31,307 nucleotides of DNA from a virus: IMG/VR virus record IMGVR_UViG_3300019828_000225, positions 1-31,307 of that record. One strand, given 5' to 3'. Position numbers and translations under genes: made by a program. Under the pieces are notes generated by a model. It saw nothing but the letters and a program-made list of their open reading frames with translations. It had not been told where the DNA came from and ran no database searches. Below, piece after piece: positions 23,181-29,706 of this stretch (position 1 is its first letter; every line of letters begins with the position of its first letter).

Positions 23181-23440
23181 ATATAAAAGATAGGGCGTCC
23201 CGAATTAGGACGCTTACCAATGACGATACCTTTAAGGAAGTCATTAGCGAAATTCAGCAAATGCAGGTTTCTGTGTTTCTGAACAGCCAGTCTCAAATTG
23301 AGGCTATTAACGATGCACACGACATAATTCGTGCGCTAGACCGTATCGAGGATTACTTCCAAACCGTACTAATGGAAGAAGCAATCTTTGACAAGAAAGA
23401 AAAAGGAGCAGCACCGTGGAAGCGACTGAAGCCGCAGTAG
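23177..23440 (+). CDS. Portal-adjacent 87-aa protein with a CTG start
   Basis: An 87-residue helical protein (NIKDRASRIRTLTNDDTFKE, AHDIIRALDRIEDYFQTVLM, EEAIFDKKEKGAAPWKRLKP). No ATG, GTG or TTG precedes it; the frame is closed by TAG 23171-23173. The only sensible start is CTG 23177, which overlaps the portal stop as CTGA and has GGAGGT at 23166-23171 six bases upstream. The sequence resembles small proteins between portal and scaffold genes in related phages. The next ATG would remove a third of the protein. It overlaps the scaffold gene by 25 bases. Function unknown. Confidence 0.75.
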   Translation: MNIKDRASRIRTLTNDDTFKEVISEIQQMQVSVFLNSQSQIEAINDAHDIIRALDRIEDYFQTVLMEEAIFDKKEKGAAPWKRLKPQ

Positions 23441-24405
23441 AAATGGATGGCACCATTGAGGGAGCCATTGCAAGTTTAATCGAGCCAGAAGAGACCTTAG
23501 AGGACGGGTTAGATGATGAGTCCGAGGGTGATGATGGTGTAGAGGATGATGAGCAAGAGCCTGATTCGGAAGAAGATGATGACGAAGAATCAGATGAGGA
23601 GCAGGATGACTCCGAGGACGACGAAGAAGATACTGACGATGCCGTTCAGTCGGGCCAGACGCACTCTGTTAAAATAGATGGAGAGGAAGTGTCTGTAACC
23701 CTAGAAGAACTCAAGCAAGGATACAGTGGTCAAAAGTACGTCCAGCAAGGTATGCAGCAAGCTGCGTCACAGCGCAAGCAAGCTGAAGAGGTTTATAATG
23801 CCTTGTTAAGTGAGCGACAAAATATTGCTCAATTGTACCAGCAAGTTCAGTCTGGAGGCTTTACGCAACCACCTGTTCAACCATCGCGAGAGCTGTTTGA
23901 CACCGACCCCATAGGATATATGGACGCCAAACTGCGATACGATGAGGACTTAGGTGCCTATCAAAACCAAATGTATCAGCTTGAGTCAGTAACTGCACAA
24001 CAATCTCAAGCGCAGGCGGCGGCACAGAAAGCGTACCTACAGCAAGAAATGGCTACATTACAACAAGTGATACCTGAATTTTCTGACCAGAAGAAGGCTT
24101 CCGCAGTACGCGATAAGATGCTAAAGCTGGGTACAGAAGTTTACGGATACCAGGCTGACGAGATTGGTCAGATTATGGACCATCGTGCTATTAGAGTTTT
24201 GCATGATGCCATAAAGTACCGTGAGATCATGGGAGGTAAAAAAGCCGCTGAAGATAAAGCTAATCCTGCAAATCGCCGCAAGCGACCAGTAAAAGCTGGA
24301 TCTAAACCTACAATTAATAGCAAGAAAAAAGTCGCTCAGAGACGATCTAAACTAAGTGCTTCCGGCAGCATTGAAGATGCTCTGGGGCTTATTCTAAATA
24401 CTTGA
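23416..24405 (+). CDS. Scaffolding protein (GTG start)
   Basis: A 330-residue head-assembly scaffold. Residues about 20-78 are very acidic (runs of Asp/Glu). Then a small domain, VKIDGEEVSVTLEELKQGYS, typical of phage scaffolds, leads to a Gln-rich coiled coil. A basic C-terminus (NRRKRPVKAGSKPTINSKKK) would bind the capsid shell. It lies directly before the capsid gene. GTG 23416 is preceded by AAGGAG. Confidence 0.85.
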   Translation: MEATEAAVEMDGTIEGAIASLIEPEETLEDGLDDESEGDDGVEDDEQEPDSEEDDDEESDEEQDDSEDDEEDTDDAVQSGQTHSVKIDGEEVSVTLEELKQGYSGQKYVQQGMQQAASQRKQAEEVYNALLSERQNIAQLYQQVQSGGFTQPPVQPSRELFDTDPIGYMDAKLRYDEDLGAYQNQMYQLESVTAQQSQAQAAAQKAYLQQEMATLQQVIPEFSDQKKASAVRDKMLKLGTEVYGYQADEIGQIMDHRAIRVLHDAIKYREIMGGKKAAEDKANPANRRKRPVKAGSKPTINSKKKVAQRRSKLSASGSIEDALGLILNT

Positions 24406-24415
24406 GGAAATTGAC

Positions 24416-25372
24416 ATGGCACAGCCAACTAATACTTTTGACACATATGATTCCGTTGGAATCAGGGAAGACCTACAGGACGTAATTTATCAGATTAGCC
24501 CTGAAGAGACTCCTTTTTATTCAGCCAGCAAGAAAGTGAAAGCCTCTAACACTCTACACGAGTGGCAGACTGACACTTTACGCGCAAGTGCTGATAACAA
24601 GCACATCGAGGGAGATGACACTACTTCTGAAGCTCGCAGTGCTACTTCTCGCCTTGGCAACTACACGCAAATCTTTAAGAATTCTGTGTCGATTCCTGAC
24701 ACTGATGAAGCCATAAAGAAAGCAGGTAGGTCAGCGGAAATTGCGTACCAAACTCTAAAAATTGCAAAAGAGCAGAAATTAGATATTGAAAAAGCCCTTT
24801 TTGCTAACAACGCTAGAGTTGCTGGCAATGCCACTACTGCTCGCGAACTTGCTGGCGCTCCTGCCTGGTTGGTAACTAACGTAAACTTCCAGTCTGGCGA
24901 CAGTGGTGCAGATCCAACTGGTGACGGTACTGATGCTCGTACAGATGACGATACTCCCACTGACTTTACTCAAGCTAAATTCGATGCAACTATGCAAAGC
25001 ATTTGGTCTGAGGGTGGCAAGCCTGACGTTTGCTATTTGTCTGCGTACCAGATGGACATTGCTCTTGGATTTACCGGTAACAACAACCAGCGTTCTTCTG
25101 TTCAAGCTGGCGACAAGAAGGTTGTTAAGTCACTAGACGTTTATGTGACTCCCTGGGGAACTGTTGAGTTCGCACCTACCCGCGAAAACCGTGGCCGTGA
25201 TGTGTTCATTATGCAAAGCGATATGTGGTGTGTTGGTCTGCTTCGTCCGACCAAGAACACTGCACTAGCCAAAACTGGTGACTCCACTCGCCGTCAAGTT
25301 CTTACTGAGCTAACTTTAGTCTGTAAGAATGAGAAGGCTTCTGGTATCATAGCTGACAACACCGTTTCTTAA
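24416..25372 (+). CDS. Major capsid protein (SU10-type, HK97 fold)
   Basis: A 318-residue shell protein. The N-terminal pattern TYDSVGIREDLQDVIYQISP, ETPFYSASKKVKASNTLHEW, and later RLGNYTQIFKNSVSIPDTDE matches the SU10 family of HK97-fold capsid proteins. LYVTPWGTVEF-type text is seen as VYVTPWGTVEFAPTRENRGR near the end. It follows scaffold and portal, has GAGGAA before the ATG, and is closed by a strong terminator, fitting a heavily expressed gene. Confidence 0.93.
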   Translation: MAQPTNTFDTYDSVGIREDLQDVIYQISPEETPFYSASKKVKASNTLHEWQTDTLRASADNKHIEGDDTTSEARSATSRLGNYTQIFKNSVSIPDTDEAIKKAGRSAEIAYQTLKIAKEQKLDIEKALFANNARVAGNATTARELAGAPAWLVTNVNFQSGDSGADPTGDGTDARTDDDTPTDFTQAKFDATMQSIWSEGGKPDVCYLSAYQMDIALGFTGNNNQRSSVQAGDKKVVKSLDVYVTPWGTVEFAPTRENRGRDVFIMQSDMWCVGLLRPTKNTALAKTGDSTRRQVLTELTLVCKNEKASGIIADNTVS

Positions 25373-25389
25373 TATAAGCAACACTAGAA

Positions 25390-25415
25390 GGGGTACTTAG
25401 GTGCCCCTTTTTTTT
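25390..25415 (+). terminator. Strong intrinsic terminator after the capsid gene
   Basis: GGGGTAC-TTAG-GTGCCCC is a 7-bp stem with one G-U pair and a 4-base loop, followed by eight T. It ends the long late transcript. Partial read-through would feed the two lysis-side genes. Confidence 0.92.
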
Positions 25416-25425
25416 GGAGAAAAAT

Positions 25426-25713
25426 ATGAAAATTGGAGAGAAAGTCCATTTTGATGGAAGTGATAAGTTTGTGATTGAGACTATTCACGACAATACTCCG
25501 TATCTCGAACAAGCTAAGATCATCCGAGATGCTGGCGCTGGGATAAAGGGCGACAACAAGTTGGTGGGTAGAATCCCTATGCACATGGTATCTCAATGGC
25601 TAAAAGAGGCTGGAATTAAGTGGGATGACCACGAAGCTAAAAAAAATTTGATTAGAACAAAAATGCTATCAGGAGAGTTTGACGCCTTTAGAATATGGAA
25701 GGGAACCTATTAA
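25426..25713 (+). CDS. Small conserved-looking post-capsid protein
   Basis: A 95-residue soluble protein (KIGEKVHFDGSDKFVIETIH, VGRIPMHMVSQWLKEAGIKW, FRIWKGTY). Similar short proteins lie after SU10-type capsid genes in other phages; their role is unknown. The start ATG 25426 has GGAGA 6 bases upstream, just past the terminator T run. Confidence 0.65.
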   Translation: MKIGEKVHFDGSDKFVIETIHDNTPYLEQAKIIRDAGAGIKGDNKLVGRIPMHMVSQWLKEAGIKWDDHEAKKNLIRTKMLSGEFDAFRIWKGTY

Positions 25714-26063
25714 TGGAAGATTTGAAGTATTTTAAGCTATCAGATTTTGATTGCCAGGAGACTGGTGAGAATGAGATGAACGAGGATTTCTTGATAAAAC
25801 TTGATAGCCTTAGACATGAATGCGGATTCCCTTTTATCGTCACCTCTGGGTATAGATCACCCCAGCACTCTATTGAGATGCGTAAAGCTAAAGCAGGAAC
25901 ACACTCAAAAGGAATAGCCTCGGACATTAGGATAAACAATGGCGCTGAAGGCTATGTAATCGTTTCTAAGGCGATTGAGATGGGATTTAAGGGCATAGGG
26001 GTGGCTAAGACTTTCATTCACTTAGACGTGAGAAGAACTACCCCTGTTATCTGGAGTTATTAA
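25713..26063 (+). CDS. Endolysin, M15-type zinc peptidase
   Basis: A 116-residue peptidase that would cut peptide cross-links of peptidoglycan. It shows SGYRSP (45-50), GTHSKGIASD with zinc ligands H64 and D71, and FIHLDVR with H103 and D105, the Peptidase_M15_3 layout. No signal peptide is evident, so it depends on the holin encoded about 13 kb away. The ATG at 25713 overlaps the previous stop (TAATG). Confidence 0.88.
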   Translation: MEDLKYFKLSDFDCQETGENEMNEDFLIKLDSLRHECGFPFIVTSGYRSPQHSIEMRKAKAGTHSKGIASDIRINNGAEGYVIVSKAIEMGFKGIGVAKTFIHLDVRRTTPVIWSY

Positions 26064-26072
26064 GCAGTTATT

Positions 26073-26091
26073 AAAAAGCCCCCGAGGGGGC
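26073..26091 (-). terminator. Intrinsic terminator of the leftward early operon
   Basis: On the minus strand GCCCCCTCGGGGGC forms a GC-rich hairpin followed by five T. It lies in the convergent gap after the endolysin and stops the leftward early transcript. It would not serve well as a plus-strand terminator, since AAAAC follows there. Confidence 0.8.
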
Positions 26092-26125
26092 AAAACAACA
26101 GAGTCAAACAAGGGTATAACTTAGA

Positions 26126-26359
26126 TTATACATCAAAACTAGGGTGATGCAACCTCAACTCTTCTTCAGTCGGTGGCTCCATAAATAAATCCTTAGCTTC
26201 CTCAATCTCTAGCCAGATCATATCTATCTCCTTTCTTCCGTAAACAGCAAGGGCAGACCCATAGATAACAGCCTCAGTAATAGAATCTAACCTTTCAGTA
26301 ACGTCCGTTAAACCGTACTTAATAGCGTTTATTCTTAACTCCTCCAAGTATCCTGTCAT
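26126..26359 (-). CDS. Hypothetical protein, last gene of the leftward operon
   Basis: A 77-residue acidic helical protein (YLEELRINAIKYGLTDVTER, IDMIWLEIEEAKDLFMEPPT). No family recognised. It starts in an ATGA overlap with the NinG-like gene and is followed by the operon terminator. Confidence 0.6.
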   Translation of the reverse strand: MTGYLEELRINAIKYGLTDVTERLDSITEAVIYGSALAVYGRKEIDMIWLEIEEAKDLFMEPPTEEELRLHHPSFDV

Positions 26360-26763
26360 TGCAGTCTCTCCTCATGGTGTTTAATCTGACTTTCAAATTC
26401 TGCTAACATTTCTCGGTAGTCAGCCACATAAAACTTCTTTAACTTTCGCTTATCTTCGTGCATCTTCTCAACAAAGTCCAGTCCATAGTAATTAATCATC
26501 CATAAAGTGTACTGTCCTTCAGCGCTTCCATGCTTCATGCCAAAACCATTGCACCCTTTGCACTGGGGATGAACATTCTCAATCTCTAAAGCCCAATAAG
26601 AACTAGAACCTTTTGCAATGAAATGTCCTCCGTCACAATCCTTCCAATGCATTCTTTTATCATCACAAGAAACACACTCAACCATACCCCATTCGTCAGC
26701 CGCAGATATTCTTGCTAACTTCTGAATTGCTTCCAAGCATTTTGCTCTTAGCGTTTTAGCCAT
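26356..26763 (-). CDS. NinG-like recombination protein
   Basis: A 135-residue protein of the lambda NinG (Rap) type, a Holliday-junction-acting recombination factor. It has C30-x-x-C33 in CVSC, GHFIAKGSS (46-54), and NVHPQCKGCN with H65, C68 and C71. These zinc-finger/HNH-like motifs and the C-terminal basic-acidic helices are the family hallmarks. It works with the NinB-like protein upstream in the same operon. Confidence 0.85.
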   Translation of the reverse strand: MAKTLRAKCLEAIQKLARISAADEWGMVECVSCDDKRMHWKDCDGGHFIAKGSSSYWALEIENVHPQCKGCNGFGMKHGSAEGQYTLWMINYYGLDFVEKMHEDKRKLKKFYVADYREMLAEFESQIKHHEERLQ

Positions 26764-26766
26764 TTC

Positions 26767-26946
26767 CTAACTCCATATCCAATAAAGAATACCTGAGAAT
26801 GTAGCAATTACCCAAAGCCCAAAGGTTGTTATGACAGCGGAAACAATTATGGTGGAAACATGGCCTGTACGATACTCTTTATAGGCCATTCCCCCAAATA
26901 TTACTGGCAAAAAAAGTGTTAGTGTTAAGTATATATTAAGTATCAT
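26767..26946 (-). CDS. Small two-segment membrane protein
   Basis: A 59-residue protein with membrane segments about 2-20 (ILNIYLTLTLFLPVIFGGMA) and 33-57 (TIIVSAVITTFGLWVIATFS). The ATG at 26946 is preferred because GGAG lies 7 bases before it; ATG 26958 has a weaker site. Function unknown. Confidence 0.6.
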   Translation of the reverse strand: MILNIYLTLTLFLPVIFGGMAYKEYRTGHVSTIIVSAVITTFGLWVIATFSGILYWIWS

Positions 26947-26959
26947 TTTAATCTCCATT

Positions 26960-26974
26960 CTACCTAACTGGTAG
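26960..26974 (-). promoter_or_regulatory. Small hairpin ahead of the membrane gene
   Basis: CTACC-TAACT-GGTAG, a 5-bp perfect stem that overlaps the potential SD of the earlier start 26958. It might influence translation. Confidence 0.3.
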
Positions 26975-27018
26975 GGTAGCTCATGTTTTGCGCTAAAGTC
27001 GCTTAGACGCTCCGTAAA

Positions 27019-27034
27019 GTGCCTTTAAAGGCAC
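27019..27034. promoter_or_regulatory. 16-bp perfect palindrome GTGCCTTTAAAGGCAC
   Basis: A perfect palindrome in the roughly 90-base gap between leftward genes. It is just downstream of the stop of the 53-aa gene. No T run follows on the minus strand, so it is more likely an operator or processing hairpin than a terminator. Confidence 0.5.
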
Positions 27035-27036
27035 AT

Positions 27037-27198
27037 CTAGGTACGGTTACTGCCTGCCTTCTTCCTTTGCCTCTCCAAATCTTTAAACTTTTCCTTTTCG
27101 CGTCTATGTTCTAACTCTTCATCAAGAACCATGAGGAACCAACCCCACATAAATACGGCTACTATGACAATGAATATTACTGCAAGTATCTGTTCCAT
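27037..27198 (-). CDS. Small single-pass membrane protein with charged tail
   Basis: A 53-residue protein: one N-terminal membrane segment (ILAVIFIVIVAVFMWGWFLM) and a highly charged helical tail (EELEHRREKEKFKDLERQRK). Stop and start overlap with the previous gene as TAATG, supporting expression. Function unknown. Confidence 0.6.
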   Translation of the reverse strand: MEQILAVIFIVIVAVFMWGWFLMVLDEELEHRREKEKFKDLERQRKKAGSNRT

Positions 27199-27407
27199 TA
27201 AGCACCCCCAATATGTACAATAACATCGTAGTCAGCTAAGCTCGTATATTCGGTGTCAAAGAGAAGCCCCGCAGTCCCCACAGACAGCTGATCTTCCGTC
27301 AACAACTCAGGACTATTAACACCATGTTCCCCATTCACCCAAACATCTAGATCCTCGCGACCTTCCTTCAGTCTCATCAAATAATCTATTAATTCGCTAA
27401 TCTTCAT
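27198..27407 (-). CDS. Hypothetical small acidic protein
   Basis: A 69-residue acidic protein (MKISELIDYLMRLKEGREDL, DVWVNGEHGVNSPELL, DVIVHIGGA). The start helix then beta pattern (ISELIDYLMRLKEGREDLDV) is a common small phage domain of unknown role. ATG 27407 is chosen for GGTGG about 7 bases upstream; a longer frame from 27446 would sit inside the NinB-like gene. Confidence 0.6.
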   Translation of the reverse strand: MKISELIDYLMRLKEGREDLDVWVNGEHGVNSPELLTEDQLSVGTAGLLFDTEYTSLADYDVIVHIGGA

Positions 27408-27408
27408 A

Positions 27409-27861
27409 TCATTCCACCTGTTTACGTTTAAGTTTTGAGTAGTCACTATCCATAGGGACGGTTAACATAACGCCTCCCTTTGTAGCTAGGTCATACACCT
27501 GATCTAAAAAGAAACACCATTCACCTGCTGATAACTTGTTTGTGCTTTTAACCTGCCCTGCTACGATAGTAGACTTAAACTCGTAGTCTTGGGTTCCTAA
27601 GAATTTATGCTTCATTAGCATTTTGATGGTAGCTTCGTCCTCTGGAGTGGGCTTTTCCTTTATCCACTTCCCTGCTATCTCCCTGCACCACATATGAAAC
27701 AGTCTACTTTGTGATGTTGAGGTAACAGGAACGTAAGCTTCTACCCTGATAACGCAAGGAACGGTATAGTCCCAGGCATGTATTCGCTTGGTTATGTATT
27801 CCATGCGCTTCTCAATGTCATTCCTTGAGGTGATTTTAACGTGATCGCCTTGAGTAATCAT
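27409..27861 (-). CDS. NinB-like recombination protein
   Basis: A 150-residue protein. SQSRLFHMWCREIAGKWIKE and KLSAGEWCFFLDQVYDLATK, followed by GGVMLTVPMDSDYSKLKRKQ, resemble lambda NinB-type proteins that bind single-stranded DNA and help recombination. A NinG-like gene lies downstream, as in lambda. The ATG overlaps the previous stop (ATGA). Confidence 0.65.
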   Translation of the reverse strand: MITQGDHVKITSRNDIEKRMEYITKRIHAWDYTVPCVIRVEAYVPVTSTSQSRLFHMWCREIAGKWIKEKPTPEDEATIKMLMKHKFLGTQDYEFKSTIVAGQVKSTNKLSAGEWCFFLDQVYDLATKGGVMLTVPMDSDYSKLKRKQVE

Positions 27862-27998
27862 CGTGAAGTCCTGGCCACAATGTAACTAACCGTTATTCCT
27901 AAGCTTATGAATGCCAGCGCGGTGCTGCCTGTAAAAAGGTGTGCAACGTAAGACAAGACGGCAAGCACAATTAATATTTTCTGGGATTTGGTAATCAT
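27858..27998 (-). CDS. Tiny two-segment membrane protein
   Basis: A 46-residue hydrophobic protein (ILIVLAVLSYVAHLFTG, ALAFISLGITVSYIVA). AAGGAAA lies 7 bases before the ATG, and it is joined to both neighbours by ATGA overlaps. Function unknown. Confidence 0.6.
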   Translation of the reverse strand: MITKSQKILIVLAVLSYVAHLFTGSTALAFISLGITVSYIVARTSR

Positions 27999-28423
27999 AT
28001 AAGTTTCCTTCTTAGCCATCGTGAGTTTAGCGTAGTTGGTTCGCCAAAGAATTTCTGTACCTTGCCTGCAACTTTAAGGTCTTCCATCGTGCAAACTAAA
28101 CTCTGACCTACTCTACTACGGATAGTCTCTGGTGCTACCCCTGAAGCCGAAGACAGCTGCTTAATGGAATAGGCTCTATTTGTGACTAGGCTCTTATGCT
28201 TCCCTGTAAACGTAAATGTCCTATAGTGCTTTATCCTTGAGAAGTCAGAATCTACCGCCTTATCTCTTCCGTCAAGTCTAGCGCAGATAAAATGATACGG
28301 CTCATCAAATGCTTTAGCTAATTCTCTTCGTGAATACTGGTTGCCTGACACCAGGTTCTTGTTTTTACCAACATACGACACCAAAACGGTAGCCGAATAG
28401 CCTCTCACTCCATGAATACTCAT
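27995..28423 (-). CDS. Tandem-repeat HTH-like protein
   Basis: A 142-residue protein made of two similar units. Unit 1: VSYVGKNKNLVSGNQYSRRE, then LAKAFDEPYHFICARLDGRD. Unit 2: FTFTGKHKSLVTNRAYSIKQ, then LSSASGVAPETIRSRVGQSL. Each unit reads beta hairpin followed by an HTH-like segment, similar in style to NUMOD/IENR DNA-binding modules. It may bind DNA. The ATG at 28423 is preferred over the GTG at 28426. Confidence 0.6.
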   Translation of the reverse strand: MSIHGVRGYSATVLVSYVGKNKNLVSGNQYSRRELAKAFDEPYHFICARLDGRDKAVDSDFSRIKHYRTFTFTGKHKSLVTNRAYSIKQLSSASGVAPETIRSRVGQSLVCTMEDLKVAGKVQKFFGEPTTLNSRWLRRKLI

Positions 28424-28427
28424 CACT

Positions 28428-28688
28428 TCACCCCACTAACCGTAATAGCCAGTTGCGTCTAACCTTCAGCACTTTGTAGCCTTTCTCGCGGCACTCCCAA
28501 CAGGGTTGCATTATTCCAGTAGACATATTTAGTACCGCCTTCCTCTCTCGGCAAACGGTACAACTATAATCGTGCGTAAGGGCCATCAGGCTTGGGTGCA
28601 TCCATACATTAACTCCCTTGGCTTTAACTTCTTTTGTCGGGTAATGTGGCGACCCTTTATGCTCTTCGCAATAGTGTGTTGTTTGCAT
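28428..28688 (-). CDS. Small zinc-ribbon-like protein
   Basis: An 86-residue protein with Cys/His pairs: CEEHKGSPH near the start, then CTVC and CWEC. The two CxxC knuckles suggest a zinc ribbon. It ends in a basic tail (KVRRNWLLRLVG). The ATG overlaps the previous stop (TGATG). A repeated start sequence, AGTGGGGGTGAAGTGATG, precedes it. Confidence 0.6.
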   Translation of the reverse strand: MQTTHYCEEHKGSPHYPTKEVKAKGVNVWMHPSLMALTHDYSCTVCRERKAVLNMSTGIMQPCWECREKGYKVLKVRRNWLLRLVG

Positions 28689-29134
28689 CACTTCACCCCC
28701 ACTGGTTTTAAATTAATGTCATTCAAGATGTTGCGGACTTGTTGGGCTTTGGCTTTTGTGGACTGATATATAATGGCCGCTTCTTCGGTAATGGTAAGGG
28801 TCGAAACCCACCCGCATGTATAGTGGGAATAGCACACAAACCACTTCAACTGGGACTTATCGCTCCAATCAGGCACATAATCAGACTCAACATTAAGACA
28901 CGCTTGGTTGATCAGCCCTTGTACTCTTGAATACTCTGCGGCTTTAATTGCTAGTGCTTCTGTTTGGTAGCAGTTGCCGACGGCTCTTGTATCCATACAT
29001 GACACTAACAGGTTATAGGAAGATACTACCTCCCCATCAATACCCACAGCGTAAGTCCTAGTTCCGGTTTCAGGCACCCACACCGCAGGCTTAGATTCAC
29101 TAATCTTCAAGTGCCTTGTATTCCCTTTCAACAT
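28688..29134 (-). CDS. Hypothetical protein (148 aa)
   Basis: A soluble 148-residue protein (KPAVWVPETGTRTYAVGIDG, DYVPDWSDKSQLKWFVCYSH). The segment around YVPDWSDKSQLKW resembles a phage family of unknown function in early regions. It overlaps the 34-aa gene upstream by 35 bases. Confidence 0.6.
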   Translation of the reverse strand: MLKGNTRHLKISESKPAVWVPETGTRTYAVGIDGEVVSSYNLLVSCMDTRAVGNCYQTEALAIKAAEYSRVQGLINQACLNVESDYVPDWSDKSQLKWFVCYSHYTCGWVSTLTITEEAAIIYQSTKAKAQQVRNILNDINLKPVGVK

Positions 29135-29204
29135 CCTTAATGGCTTTCTTTAAGATGAGGTTAGCTCCTGCCAAACTGTTCCTTAACTCTTGTTCTTTAT
29201 TCAT
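29100..29204 (-). CDS. Tiny helical hypothetical protein (34 aa)
   Basis: A 34-residue amphipathic helix-like frame (MNKEQELRNSLAGANLILKK). It has a GAGG about 8 bases upstream and overlaps the next gene by 35 bases. Credible from its SD and place; function unknown. Confidence 0.5.
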   Translation of the reverse strand: MNKEQELRNSLAGANLILKKAIKDVEREYKALED

Positions 29205-29229
29205 AATCTTATCCTCTGTTTAATCTCTG

Positions 29230-29706
29230 TTATTCAAACATCTTTCGCATTGTATCCAAGTGGATACGAGCCTTCTCCTTCCTTTCTTCCTTCGTGCCAG
29301 ACTCTAATAGCTGTTCTGGCTTGTAAATCTTGTGGCATAACGTCCCTGCCGACCCTGTAAAAACCCCTTCGTTGGTGATTAATCCTATAATTGCATCAAT
29401 ATCAGGCCAGTTAAACTTATCATTCCCGGATCTTCTCTCTTTGTGGGCTAAGTCGAACGCTTCATTGATCTTTTCTCGACTAAACTTAGCAATAACCTTT
29501 CCAAATTCCCTTCTCGCTAGGTCAGATGATACTTTATCAGGCCATTGTGTCTGCATCTTCACTGTTCCATACAAATTCTGTAGTCGCATAAAAAAATAAG
29601 CAATGGAATCTTTGTCTTCAGGACTAAAAGTCTGTGGCTTTTTCGTAGTCGTAGAAGTTTGAAGCGTAATCAGATCGTTTTTCGATAGCAGTTCGTTTAT
29701 TTGCAT
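29230..29706 (-). CDS. Lambda P-like helicase loader candidate
   Basis: A 158-residue protein. YFFMRLQNLYGTVKMQTQWP, REFGKVIAKFSREKINEAFD and NWPDIDAIIGLI resemble phage replication P proteins, which load the host DnaB helicase. It directly follows the initiator gene, as P follows O in lambda. The ATG at 29706 has GAGG upstream; it overlaps the initiator gene by 83 bases. A longer frame from 29751 lacks a good site. Confidence 0.55.
   Translation of the reverse strand: MQINELLSKNDLITLQTSTTTKKPQTFSPEDKDSIAYFFMRLQNLYGTVKMQTQWPDKVSSDLARREFGKVIAKFSREKINEAFDLAHKERRSGNDKFNWPDIDAIIGLITNEGVFTGSAGTLCHKIYKPEQLLESGTKEERKEKARIHLDTMRKMFE

Noticed and set aside
29330-29599. 89-residue plus-strand frame inside the helicase-loader-like gene
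   Set aside because: Antisense shadow of a better supported gene, no ribosome site.
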